DNA of 40,298 nucleotides from Clostridiales bacterium. GTDB taxonomy: Bacteria > Bacillota > Clostridia > Lachnospirales > Lachnospiraceae. Numbering within the stretch: position 1 is the first letter of the stretch; each line of letters begins with the position of its first letter. Made by a program: the position numbers and the translations under genes. Under the pieces are notes generated by a model, which did no database searches, was not told where the DNA came from, and saw only the letters and a program-made list of their open reading frames with translations. This document shows, one piece after another, positions 17,019 to 24,823 of the stretch. The stretch covers positions 1-40,298 of the forward strand of contig JAAVHR010000148.1 of the NCBI GenBank assembly GCA_014799595.1. Direction: 5' to 3'.

Positions 17019-17969
17019 ATGGAAAAGAAAGAAATATATGTATATTTATTTACTGGTTTTTTAGAAAGTGGAAAGAGTACCCTTATTCAGGGGACTATAT
17101 TAGAACCAGAGTTCCTTAATGGGGAAAAAGGTCTCTTGATTTCTTGCGAAGAGGGAGAAGTAGAGTATGATGAAGCTGCATTAGAGAAGGCGAATGTAGA
17201 TATGGTTGTGATAGACGAACCAGAAAATTTAACCACAAAATATATGGAGAAATTAAATAAAAAACATAGACCAGACCGTGTTTTTGTGGAATATAATGGA
17301 ATGTGGAAAGTGGAAGATTTTCTTAATACAGAACTTCCAAAAGAGTGGGTAATTGTACAGGTTCTGACTACTATAGATGCCAGTACATTCCAGACCTATA
17401 TGGGAAATATGGGAGGTATGATGGTACAACAGTTTAACGAGTCAGATGCGGTCATTTTCAACCGTTGTAATGAAGAGACACCAAAAGCATCTTTTAGAAG
17501 ATTGGTGAAAGCAAATAATCGCCGTGCACAGATTATTTATGAATTAGAGGATGGAAGCATTGACAATTCATTAGAAGAAGAAATGCCATTTGATATGAAT
17601 GCAGATGTGATTGAAATTGCAGAAGAAGATTATGGCATCTGGTATATGGATGCAATGGATCATCCAGAGCATTATAAAGATAAAACTTTACACTTTAAGG
17701 CAATTGTGTATCACCCAGATAACTTTCCAAGAGACTGGTTTGTACCAGGAAGATTTGCTATGACTTGTTGTGTAGATGACATTACCTTTATTGGATTCAA
17801 ATGTCATTGTAGCGAAATAGACCAATACAAAACAAGAGACTGGATTAATATTACGGCAAAAGCCCGTGTGGAATATGCCAAAGAATATGAAGGAGAAGGA
17901 GTAGTTTTAGAAGCCATTTCTGTAGAAAGAACAGAAAAATCAAAAGAGGAGATGGTTTATTTCACCTAA
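17019..17969 (+). CDS. G3E-type GTPase fused to a YcgQ/DUF1980-like domain
   Basis: This is a 316-aa protein. The ATG at 17019 is preferred; an in-frame TTG at 17007 sits only one base after the AAAAGG ribosome site, whereas the ATG is 13 bases away, a little long but workable. The N-terminal half is a CobW/G3E-like GTPase with Walker A GFLESGKST (13-21), but the CxCC metal motif seen in the upstream gene is absent. The C-terminal part (about 210-316) contains FVPGRFAMTCCVDD and resembles the C-terminal domain of YcgQ/TIGR03943 (DUF1980) proteins, which are often linked to metal-transport permeases. Its CC pair and HCSE segment are possible metal ligands. A GTPase joined to a permease-partner domain suggests a role in metal delivery or homeostasis; this is inference. 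Confidence 0.82.
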   Translation: MEKKEIYVYLFTGFLESGKSTLIQGTILEPEFLNGEKGLLISCEEGEVEYDEAALEKANVDMVVIDEPENLTTKYMEKLNKKHRPDRVFVEYNGMWKVEDFLNTELPKEWVIVQVLTTIDASTFQTYMGNMGGMMVQQFNESDAVIFNRCNEETPKASFRRLVKANNRRAQIIYELEDGSIDNSLEEEMPFDMNADVIEIAEEDYGIWYMDAMDHPEHYKDKTLHFKAIVYHPDNFPRDWFVPGRFAMTCCVDDITFIGFKCHCSEIDQYKTRDWINITAKARVEYAKEYEGEGVVLEAISVERTEKSKEEMVYFT

Positions 17970-17972
17970 TAG

Positions 17973-18015
17973 AAAAACCAGTATGACGAAGAAAACTTTG
18001 TCATACTGGTTTTTT
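17973..18015 (+). terminator. Strong intrinsic terminator after CobW pair
   Basis: AAAAACCAGTATGAC pairs with GTCATACTGGTTTTT, extended by weaker pairs towards a small loop, and followed by T residues. It begins 3 bp after the stop codon and separates the G3E genes from the spore operon. Confidence 0.95.
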
Positions 18016-18022
18016 GTTTCAG

Positions 18023-18051
18023 ACACCTCTTTTTAAAGTTTTCATATACTA
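18023..18051 (+). promoter_or_regulatory. Candidate sigma-K (mother-cell) promoter of spoVF operon
   Basis: CATATACTA (18043-18051) fits the sigma-K -10 consensus CATAnnnTA, and ACACC (18023-18027) supplies the AC-type -35 about 16 bp upstream. Dipicolinate synthase is known to be sigma-K dependent in Bacillus. The -10 also partly fits sigma-E, so the assignment between the two mother-cell sigma factors is not certain. Confidence 0.6.
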
Positions 18052-18112
18052 TAGTATCATATTTACAAAATCCCTACTAGAAGCTAGAGGGATAAAAAGA
18101 AAGGAGATTACT

Positions 18113-19012
18113 ATGTCAACTGATTTTTCTTCTCCCAATATTACCATAATCGGCGGAGATTACCGCCATTATCTTTTGTACAAAAATTTTGTAAACCGTG
18201 GATTTTCTGTATCGGGTGTTTCCTTGCAGACCACTTCACATACAGACTACCACGGGGAGTCCGTACATGCCGAAAGCCTTTGTGCAGTAAACACACTTCT
18301 GCCAAGCGATGTTTGGATAACAGGAATTCCTTTTACTAAGGATCAGGTACATCTATATTCGGAAAATTCCAACTGTTTGATTACCATGGAGTATTTCTTC
18401 CACAATCTGTCGAAACATCCGCCTAAGTTGTTGATAGGAGGATGTTTTCCAAAAGAAGTTGTGGAATTCTCCAGAGAGTATCAAATACCATGCCATGACT
18501 TACTAAAATGCAATGCCATTGCGATAGAAAATGCAATACCTACTGCAGAAGGAGCTATATATTATGCCATGGAAGCCAGTCAATGCGTGCTTCATAAGAG
18601 TCAGTGTCTGGTGTTGGGATATGGAAAATGCGGAAAAGTATTGGCAGAAAAATTAAAAGCACTAGATGCAAAGGTTACAGTATGTGCCAGAAGAGAAGAA
18701 GATTTATCTGCGGCAGAAGCTTGTGGAATGGAAACGATAAACTATGATGAGTTAAATGCTACCTTAGGAAGCTTTATGTTTATTTTTAACACAGTGCCAG
18801 CACGGATACTGGATAAAAAGAGATTGTCCTATATAGATAAAGATGCTGTGATTATTGATATTGCTTCTATGCCAGGAGGAGTAGATTTTGAAACGGCAGA
18901 GAGTCTTGGAATTACCACAAGACATTGTCTGGGCATCCCGGGAAAGTTAGCACCAAAAACAGCAGCAGATATTCTGGCAAAACAAATTATTACACTCTTA
19001 AAAAGTATATAG
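18113..19012 (+). CDS. spoVFA: Dipicolinate synthase subunit A
   Basis: This 299-aa subunit (DpaA) acts with SpoVFB to make dipicolinic acid from a lysine-pathway intermediate in the mother cell during sporulation; the product is loaded into the spore core and confers heat resistance. The start is the ATG at 18113 with AAGGAG (18101-18106) six bases upstream. The open frame extends further upstream, but that part overlaps the sigma-K-like promoter and terminator and is not coding. The N-terminus has the IIGGDYRH segment typical of the family, and a nucleotide-binding Rossmann motif LGYGKCGKV (G169, G171, G174) begins the second domain. Its length matches the Bacillus protein (about 297 aa). 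SpoVFB follows 15 bp later with its own ribosome site. Confidence 0.95.
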   Translation: MSTDFSSPNITIIGGDYRHYLLYKNFVNRGFSVSGVSLQTTSHTDYHGESVHAESLCAVNTLLPSDVWITGIPFTKDQVHLYSENSNCLITMEYFFHNLSKHPPKLLIGGCFPKEVVEFSREYQIPCHDLLKCNAIAIENAIPTAEGAIYYAMEASQCVLHKSQCLVLGYGKCGKVLAEKLKALDAKVTVCARREEDLSAAEACGMETINYDELNATLGSFMFIFNTVPARILDKKRLSYIDKDAVIIDIASMPGGVDFETAESLGITTRHCLGIPGKLAPKTAADILAKQIITLLKSI

Positions 19013-19027
19013 AAAGAAGGAGTTATT

Positions 19028-19615
19028 ATGGAGATTGCGGGAAAAAGAATCGGCTTTGCACTCACCGGTTCTTTCTGTACTTATGAAAAGATATTTGCTG
19101 AAATGGAACATCTGGTTGCTCTTGAAGCAAAGGTGTTCCCTATTTTTTCTTATGTACCGCAGGAAATGGAATGCCGTTTTGGAAACTGGAAAGAATTTAT
19201 GAAACGTGCAACAGAGATCTCTGGAAATCATCCAATAACTACCATTGCAGGAGCAGAACCAATAGGTCCAAAGGAACTTTTGGATTTATTAGTGGTTGCT
19301 CCTTGCACAGGCAATACATTAGCAAAATTAGCTAATGCCATTACAGACACACCAGTAACCATGGCAGTAAAAGCACATCTTCGTACGGAAAAACCAGTGG
19401 TAATTTTTCTATCCAGCAATGACAGCCTTGGCATGAATTTTAAAAACGTAGGTCTTTTATATGCTTCCAAGCATATCTATTTTGTACCATTTGGTCAGGA
19501 TGATGCAAAGAAGAAGCCAGCATCTTTGGTAGCACATCCACAACTTTTAATTCCTACAATTGAGAAAGCTCTGGAAGGTAAGCAGATACAGCCAGTGATT
19601 CGAGCTTATAGTTAA
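19028..19615 (+). CDS. spoVFB: Dipicolinate synthase subunit B
   Basis: This is a 195-aa flavoprotein-fold subunit (DpaB) of dipicolinate synthase. The ATG at 19028 follows AGAAGGAG (19015-19022). The N-terminal GFALTGSFCTYEK and the central APCTGNTLAKLAN motif are characteristic of the flavoprotein/DpaB family. It is co-transcribed with spoVFA (15-bp gap). A repeat element starts only 6 bp after the stop codon, and no conventional T-tract terminator is seen, so the element's hairpins may define the 3' end of the mRNA. Confidence 0.95.
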   Translation: MEIAGKRIGFALTGSFCTYEKIFAEMEHLVALEAKVFPIFSYVPQEMECRFGNWKEFMKRATEISGNHPITTIAGAEPIGPKELLDLLVVAPCTGNTLAKLANAITDTPVTMAVKAHLRTEKPVVIFLSSNDSLGMNFKNVGLLYASKHIYFVPFGQDDAKKKPASLVAHPQLLIPTIEKALEGKQIQPVIRAYS

Positions 19616-19621
19616 TATAGA

Positions 19622-19758
19622 GTAACTATTCAGGTAGAAACACGCATTTACTGCGTGTTTCGTATGAAAAAGAAAATTTTACAATGTTTAAGTCCCCCTT
19701 CGCCGAGGGCGAATACTCATGGGCTTAAACGTAACTGTTCATGGTTCTGAACAGTTAT
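19622..19758 (+). repeat. Family A modular element, 137-bp form without cloverleaf
   Basis: The left arm (GTAACTATTCAG, hairpin AAACACGCA/TGCGTGTTT) is joined to the right-hand hairpin (GTTTAAGTCC...GGGCTTAAAC around TTCGCC...GGCGAA) and the terminal hairpin GTAACTGTTCA-tggttc-TGAACAGTTAT. Compared with the 5517 copy, the whole multibranch module TGAAAGT...ACTTTCA is missing, while the flanking sequence (AAATTTT...TTTAAG-like) matches the 40074 copy. It starts 6 bp after spoVFB. Confidence 0.85.
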
Positions 19759-19766
19759 ATAGATAA

Positions 19767-19854
19767 GATTATTCAATATCTTAAGTATGACTAAGAACTA
19801 TATAAGCTTTTGGCTTATATAAGTCTTAGTTCATGCTTGAGGTCATGAATAATC
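19767..19854 (+). repeat. Long imperfect hairpin, 88 bp
   Basis: GATTATTCA (19767-19775) pairs with TGAATAATC at the right end. Inside it, CTTAAG/CTTGAG-like and ACTAAGA/TCTTAGT blocks and CTATATAAGC/GCTTATATAAG continue the stem to a TTTT loop. Several bulges and mismatches indicate age. It is not clearly related to families A or B and lies between one copy of each. Confidence 0.7.
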
Positions 19855-19881
19855 CCAGATAAGTTTTATGATACTGCTAAT

Positions 19882-19998
19882 AGTAACTGAATCCAGCCTA
19901 TTTATACTTCACCTTCGGCGAAAGGCTGGATTCTTGGCTATTCTACGTTCTTGGCACATAGCTTGACAGCAAGTGTCAAACTTGGAGTGAACAGTAAC
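19882..19998 (-). repeat. Family B modular element, 117-bp form, reverse orientation
   Basis: The reverse complement begins GTTACTGTTCA, then TTTGACACTTGCTGTCAAG, ATGTGCCAAGAA, GAATCCAGCC, TTTCGCCGAAGG and GGCTGGATTC, matching 15412-15556 block by block. The terminal CACC-gta-GGTG hairpin present in the 15412 copy is missing, so this copy ends at GTTACTA. It lies just upstream of the promoter at 20036. Confidence 0.8.
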
Positions 19999-20035
19999 AG
20001 AACATATTATTAAAAAATAAATGTAAAAATATATG

Positions 20036-20064
20036 TTGACAAAAAATAAAAGAAATATTATACT
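20036..20064 (+). promoter_or_regulatory. Strong promoter for small secreted protein and VanZ gene
   Basis: A perfect -35 TTGACA (20036-20041), 17-bp spacer and TATACT (20059-20064). Transcription would start near 20071. The first ATG downstream is at 20093, about 22 nt away, which supports the view that translation originally began there. Confidence 0.75.
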
Positions 20065-20135
20065 TAAAAACGATATAAAATACGAGTAGAATATGTTTTA
20101 TTAAGAAAAATATTAAAAAAATTATTTGTTATACT

Positions 20136-20528
20136 TTGATTATTTTGAGTGTTGCAAATGTATTTGGTGGCAGAAAAATAATGGCTGCAACCAATAAGCC
20201 TAATAGTGATTGGAGTTTAAAGACCGTAAAAAAAGGCGGAAATGGAAAATATGAAGGATATGGAACCTGTAATACAGTTGATTTATATTCTGCTTATTAT
20301 TTTAAAGGTGTTTCCAAGATGAAAATATCTGTAACAAATGTAAGTTCTAAAAAAAGTATAAAAGTAAAAGTATACAAATATGGTAAGTATTGGGATTCTT
20401 GTGTTAGTACAGTTCAAGTTCCGGCAAACGGAACAACAACATGGACAATTTCAACTTCTTCAACAGATAAATATTATGTGAAATTTTTTAAACCAGCAGA
20501 TTTTACATGGAGTATAGAGAAAGGATAA
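20136..20528 (+). CDS. Small secreted protein of unknown function, start uncertain
   Basis: The open frame can begin at TTG 20136 (130 aa), but no ribosome site precedes it. In the same frame upstream, the codons read IKKNIKKIICYTL, which with the following LIILSVANVFG makes a textbook signal peptide (lysines, hydrophobic core, cleavage near IMAA). The only nearby ATG, at 20093, is one base out of frame, separated by a TTTT run (20096-20099). Removing one T would give MFIKKNIKKIICYTL and join the frames. So the gene is probably frameshifted at codon 2, the sequence has an error, or translation starts at a rare codon. The mature part (about 110 aa) is beta-rich, with Ser/Thr/Tyr/Lys. I do not recognise the family. 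A VanZ-like gene follows after 7 bp. Confidence 0.6.
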   Translation: MIILSVANVFGGRKIMAATNKPNSDWSLKTVKKGGNGKYEGYGTCNTVDLYSAYYFKGVSKMKISVTNVSSKKSIKVKVYKYGKYWDSCVSTVQVPANGTTTWTISTSSTDKYYVKFFKPADFTWSIEKG

Positions 20529-20535
20529 TGATACA

Positions 20536-21135
20536 ATGATTGCAAGTTATATTTTTAGTGCAATAAGTTATGCTATTGTATTTAGTTGTATATATATAAT
20601 TGCGAAATTTATATATTTGAAATATAATAATGAAAAATTTGTAATAAAATCAGAGATACCATATATTATTTTAGGTGCATACATTGTTGCATTACTATCA
20701 CAAACCATAATACCTATATGGAATGTGTTCTTTATAAATGGTAAATTTTCCATTGAAATATCTACATACAACTCTAGAAGTTTAAATTTAATTCCGTTTA
20801 AAACGATTTTGGATTATCTTAGTGGAGCAAATGATTTTTATGGTAACGCAAACATGGTTGTAAGGATTGTTAATTTAGCTGGAAATATTTGTTTATTTAT
20901 TCCTTTTGGATTTTTATTTCCGATTGCACTTGAAAAATTTTCAAAAATTTATCAAACTATGCTATTTGGTTTAGCATTATCTGTTTTTATTGAAGTTATG
21001 CAATTTTTTGTAGAAAGAAGCACAGATATAGATGATGTTATTTTAAATTGTATTGGTGTATTTTGTGGTTATATATGTTATAAATGTTTGAATAAACTTC
21101 ACTGTTTGACAAGCTATGCAGGCAATACTTTGTAA
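20536..21135 (+). CDS. VanZ-like membrane protein
   Basis: This is a 199-aa integral membrane protein with about five hydrophobic segments. Family marks are NLIPFKT, NICLFIPFGFLFP and IEVMQFFVERSTDIDDVILNCIG, the typical VanZ-like core (NxxxFxPxG ... Q...R..DxDD...N..G). VanZ-like proteins include the teicoplanin-resistance protein of vanA clusters, but most chromosomal homologues have no known role, so resistance should not be inferred. The start ATG follows AAAGGA (20519-20524). It is separated from the small secreted-protein gene by only 7 bp, so the two are probably one transcript. Confidence 0.85.
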   Translation: MIASYIFSAISYAIVFSCIYIIAKFIYLKYNNEKFVIKSEIPYIILGAYIVALLSQTIIPIWNVFFINGKFSIEISTYNSRSLNLIPFKTILDYLSGANDFYGNANMVVRIVNLAGNICLFIPFGFLFPIALEKFSKIYQTMLFGLALSVFIEVMQFFVERSTDIDDVILNCIGVFCGYICYKCLNKLHCLTSYAGNTL

Positions 21136-21146
21136 TCAAATATGAA

Positions 21147-21197
21147 TAAAAAGCCATAGAAAATAATGTATTTACGTTATTTTTTTATGGCTTTTTT
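21147..21197 (+). terminator. Intrinsic terminator after VanZ-like gene
   Basis: AAAAAGCCATA (21148-21158) pairs with TATGGCTTTTT (21186-21196), extended inwards by AAAATAA/TTATTTT, and ends in T residues. Confidence 0.9.
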
Positions 21198-21206
21198 CAT
21201 TCTTGC

Positions 21207-21235
21207 TTGTGAGAAACTACCTTTACCGCTATAAT
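21207..21235 (+). promoter_or_regulatory. Promoter of addBA operon
   Basis: TTGTGA (21207-21212) and a perfect TATAAT (21230-21235) are spaced by 17 bp. The start of transcription would be near 21242, directly before a decayed repeat-type hairpin and about 45 nt before addB. Confidence 0.55.
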
Positions 21236-21242
21236 AAAGAGA

Positions 21243-21270
21243 GGAATTGTTCATTGATGTGAACCGTTAC
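21243..21270 (+). repeat. Decayed terminal hairpin of repeat family
   Basis: GGAATTGTTCA-ttgatg-TGAACCGTTAC forms an 11-bp imperfect inverted repeat (8 of 11 positions paired). It resembles the GTAACTGTTCA/TGAACAGTTAC terminal hairpin of family A. It ends 3 bp before the ribosome-site region of addB. Confidence 0.4.
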
Positions 21271-21288
21271 AGTGGAGGTTAAAGGAAT

Positions 21289-24200
21289 ATGTTGAAATTA
21301 GTCTTAGGAAAAAGTGGTGCGGGAAAGTCTTATAAAATGTATCAGGATATGATACAGGAATCTATGGATAATCCACAAGGAAAATATTTTGCCATTGTAC
21401 CAGAACAGTTTACTATGGAAACCCAGAAGGATTTTGTGCAATTACATCCCCGGCATGGTATTCAAAATATAGATATACTGAGTTTTATGCGTTTGGCATA
21501 CAGGGTATTTGAAGAACAGGGGAAGAAGCAGGGAACGATTTTAGAGGATACAGGAAAAAGTATGCTTGTCAGGAAAGTAGTGTCTGAAAAAAAGGAACAA
21601 CTGCGAATCTTTCAAAATAATATAAAGAAAACAGGATATGTGAATGAGATAAAATCCCTGCTTTCGGAATTTTTGCAGTATGGCATCAAAAGAGAAGATT
21701 TAGAGCATATTATTGAATTGGCTGAAAAGAAACCGATGTTACAGCAAAAGCTTCAGGATATGCTGGTGATTTATGATGGGTTTCGGGAGTTGTTAAGTGA
21801 AAAATATATTACAGCAGAAGAAATCTTGGAAGTACTTACAGATTGTGTTGGGCATTCCTCTTTATTAAAAGACAGTATGGTCTGTCTGGACGGATTTACT
21901 GGATTTACCCCAGTACAGTATAAATTATTGCGGGAAATGTTAAAACAGTGTAAGGAAGTAAGGATTAGCATTACTATCGACCCAAGAGAAGATATTTATA
22001 GAGAGGGCAGTGAATTTGCATTATTTCACTTATCAAAAGAAACTATTTTAAAGCTGCTTGATATGTCAAAAGAGATAGGAATAAAACACTCCATAGAGTG
22101 GATAGGATTGGACGAAATACCTTACCGGTTCCGAAAAAGTCCTAGTCTTGCCTGTTTGGAAGAGAATTTGTTTCGTTTTCCTCCAAAGAACTTAAAGACT
22201 TATCAGAAGGAACATAAGATAAAAGATACAAAGGCAGATATCCATCTCCTTTCTGCAAAGGATATGCAGGGAGAGGTGGATTATGCCTGTGGTGAAATCT
22301 TTCGTCTGATTCGCAGAGAAGGATACCGGTATCGGGATGTTGCTATTGTAACTGGGGATATAGAACAGTATAGCAGAATTGTAGAAAAAACATTTGCTAA
22401 AGTGGACTTTCCAGTGTTTATAGATTACAAAAAACATATTATGGGGAATCCGTTAGTGGAACTAGTAAGGGCATTGTTGGAAATTTTTCAGCAAAATTTT
22501 AATTATGAAAGTGTATTTAGGTATCTTCGATGTGGTCTTGTGGATATGGATAGAGAAGATGTGGATAAACTGGAGAATTATGTCATTGCATTGGGGATAA
22601 AAGGGAAAAAACGCTGGGGACAGAAATGGACCAGAACTTATGGACAGGAAAATGCCGTTAGTGCAGAAGAAATGGACAAGCTGCGTATAGAAGTAATGGA
22701 ACACATAGAGGAGATTGGAAAAGTCTTTAGTGGGCGAAAAAAAACAGTACTTACTTATACTACTGCACTACATGAATATTTTCAGAAAGAGGCAATTTAC
22801 CATAAACTGAAAAAGTATGAAAAGGAGTTTGAAGAGAAAGGAATGCCGCTTCTTGCCAAAGAATACAGCCAGATTTATGAAATTGTATTGGGAATTTTTG
22901 ATAAAATTGTAGAACTTTTGGGAGAAGAGAAAGTAACCCTTACAGAATATGGGGATTTATTAGAAACAGGATTTGTAGAGGCAAAAGTAGGAGTGATTCC
23001 ACCAGGAGTTGACCAGATTTTGGTAGGAGACATTGAAAGAACCCGTCTCAAGGACATACGGGCATTGTTTTTTCTTGGCGTCAATGAGGGAATTGTGCCA
23101 AAAAGTGGCGGAAAAGGTGGTATTATTTCTGATATGGAAAGAGAAATGCTTTTTGAAAATCAAGTTACCTTAGCACCTACCCAGAGACAGAATGCATATA
23201 TGCAGCAATTCTATTTGTACTTGAATCTGACAAAGCCAAAGGAACGCTTGTATATTACATATCATAAAGTAGATGCAGCGGGGAAAACAGCACTTCCTTC
23301 TTATCTTATTGGAAAGCTACAAAATATTTTTCCGGATATTGTAGTAGAGCAAGAGGAACATCTCCAGCCTTGGGAAGAGATTTCAGAAAAAGGAATGTAC
23401 CGGCTATTGGGAGCGGATATTGGACAAAGGTATCTTTTGCAGGGACTTGGAAGATATGGAGAGATAGATTTGGCAGATTGGTGGAAGGAACTGTTTTCTT
23501 TTTATAAAAAACAACCTGAATTTACAGAACAGCTTACGAAACTGATAGAGGGAACTGGGTTTGTGAATGAAGAAAATTCCTTGACCAGCCAAGTTGCAGA
23601 AGCACTATATGGAAAGGATTTGTCTAATAGTGTAACCAGAATTGAAAAATATGCAGCATGTGCTTATGCACATTTCTTACAATATGGACTTCAGCTTCAA
23701 GAAAGACAGGAATTTCGTTTTGGTGGTTTGGGTTTTGGAAATATTTTCCATGAAGTCCTTCGGATTTTTCCTACAAAACTGGCAGAACGGAATTATGGAT
23801 GGAGAACAGTTCCAGAAGAAACTCTGATTGAACTGGCAGAACAGTGTATCCATGAAGTGACTGCAGATTATGGAAACCAGATTCTATCCAGCAGTTACCG
23901 TCATGCATATATGGTAGAACGGATGACCCGTATGATAAAGAGAACACTTTGGGCACTTTCTGAACAGTTAAAACTGGGTGAATTTGAACCGACCGATTAT
24001 GAAATGGCATTTTCCTATATGGATGGGTTTGAAAATACCCGTATGGATCTGCAAAAGGAAAGGGTGATGCGTCTTTATGGAAGAATTGACCGGATTGACA
24101 GCTATCAGGAGCAAGTGGATGAGAAAGATGCTATCTATGTAAAAGTAATTGATTACAAAACGGGAAGTACCAAATTCCAGATTCAAAATTTATATTATGG

Positions 24201-24807
24201 TTTGCAGATGCAGCTTGTGGTCTATATGAATGCAGCTTTAGAACAAAAAGAAGCAACTCTTCCAACAGGGGCGGATGCTAAGGTAGTACCAGCAGGAATT
24301 TTTTATTATAATATAGATGACCCAATTATTGAAAGAAAGGGAACAGAGGAAGAACTTCGGGAGGCAATATTAAAAGAATTAAAGTTAAATGGTCTGGTAA
24401 ATGAGGATACACATTTAATACAGCTTCTTGACCGGAATTTTGGAAATGAGGAACAGTTAAATGGATCTGTAAAATCCCTTGCCATACCAGTAGACACCAC
24501 AAAAGATGGAAAGATTGGAAGTTACTCCACAACTGCAACCAAAGAACAATTTGCATTGCTTGGGGCATACGCCAACCATTTGCTGGCTAAGCAGGGAAAA
24601 GAAATTGTAGATGGTAATATTTCCATTGCCCCTTACCGCATGGATAAAAAGACAGCTTGTGATTATTGCAATTTTCGTCCAGTGTGTAACTTTGATACCC
24701 GTCTTCCGGGAAATCGTTACCGGGATTTGAAGAAGATGGGGAAGGATGAGATATGGGAAAATATGGGGGAAGAATTGAGTGATGGTGAAACGAAACCATT
24801 GACATAG
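21289..24807 (+). CDS. addB: ATP-dependent helicase/nuclease subunit B
   Basis: This 1172-aa subunit of the AddAB helicase-nuclease processes double-strand DNA ends to 3' single strands for RecA loading. The N-terminal Walker A is GKSGAGKS (6-13). The C-terminal nuclease domain has VIDYKTG (D955, K957). The four cysteines of the AddB iron-sulphur cluster are visible: C791 (AACAYAHFL) and C1124, C1127 and C1133 (CDYCNFRPVC). Length and layout are typical of clostridial AddB. The ATG at 21289 has GGAGG (21274-21278) ten bases upstream. addA starts 16 bp after its stop codon. Confidence 0.97.
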   Translation: MLKLVLGKSGAGKSYKMYQDMIQESMDNPQGKYFAIVPEQFTMETQKDFVQLHPRHGIQNIDILSFMRLAYRVFEEQGKKQGTILEDTGKSMLVRKVVSEKKEQLRIFQNNIKKTGYVNEIKSLLSEFLQYGIKREDLEHIIELAEKKPMLQQKLQDMLVIYDGFRELLSEKYITAEEILEVLTDCVGHSSLLKDSMVCLDGFTGFTPVQYKLLREMLKQCKEVRISITIDPREDIYREGSEFALFHLSKETILKLLDMSKEIGIKHSIEWIGLDEIPYRFRKSPSLACLEENLFRFPPKNLKTYQKEHKIKDTKADIHLLSAKDMQGEVDYACGEIFRLIRREGYRYRDVAIVTGDIEQYSRIVEKTFAKVDFPVFIDYKKHIMGNPLVELVRALLEIFQQNFNYESVFRYLRCGLVDMDREDVDKLENYVIALGIKGKKRWGQKWTRTYGQENAVSAEEMDKLRIEVMEHIEEIGKVFSGRKKTVLTYTTALHEYFQKEAIYHKLKKYEKEFEEKGMPLLAKEYSQIYEIVLGIFDKIVELLGEEKVTLTEYGDLLETGFVEAKVGVIPPGVDQILVGDIERTRLKDIRALFFLGVNEGIVPKSGGKGGIISDMEREMLFENQVTLAPTQRQNAYMQQFYLYLNLTKPKERLYITYHKVDAAGKTALPSYLIGKLQNIFPDIVVEQEEHLQPWEEISEKGMYRLLGADIGQRYLLQGLGRYGEIDLADWWKELFSFYKKQPEFTEQLTKLIEGTGFVNEENSLTSQVAEALYGKDLSNSVTRIEKYAACAYAHFLQYGLQLQERQEFRFGGLGFGNIFHEVLRIFPTKLAERNYGWRTVPEETLIELAEQCIHEVTADYGNQILSSSYRHAYMVERMTRMIKRTLWALSEQLKLGEFEPTDYEMAFSYMDGFENTRMDLQKERVMRLYGRIDRIDSYQEQVDEKDAIYVKVIDYKTGSTKFQIQNLYYGLQMQLVVYMNAALEQKEATLPTGADAKVVPAGIFYYNIDDPIIERKGTEEELREAILKELKLNGLVNEDTHLIQLLDRNFGNEEQLNGSVKSLAIPVDTTKDGKIGSYSTTATKEQFALLGAYANHLLAKQGKEIVDGNISIAPYRMDKKTACDYCNFRPVCNFDTRLPGNRYRDLKKMGKDEIWENMGEELSDGETKPLT

Positions 24808-24823
24808 AAGGGAGAGAAAAAAC

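Noticed and set aside
18014-18112. N-terminal extension of SpoVFA
   Set aside because: It overlaps the terminator and the sigma-K-like promoter; AAGGAG and ATG 18113 give a protein of the usual length.
20536-21135. Glycopeptide resistance from the VanZ-like gene
   Set aside because: No vanHAX-type genes are nearby, and most VanZ-like proteins are not resistance determinants.
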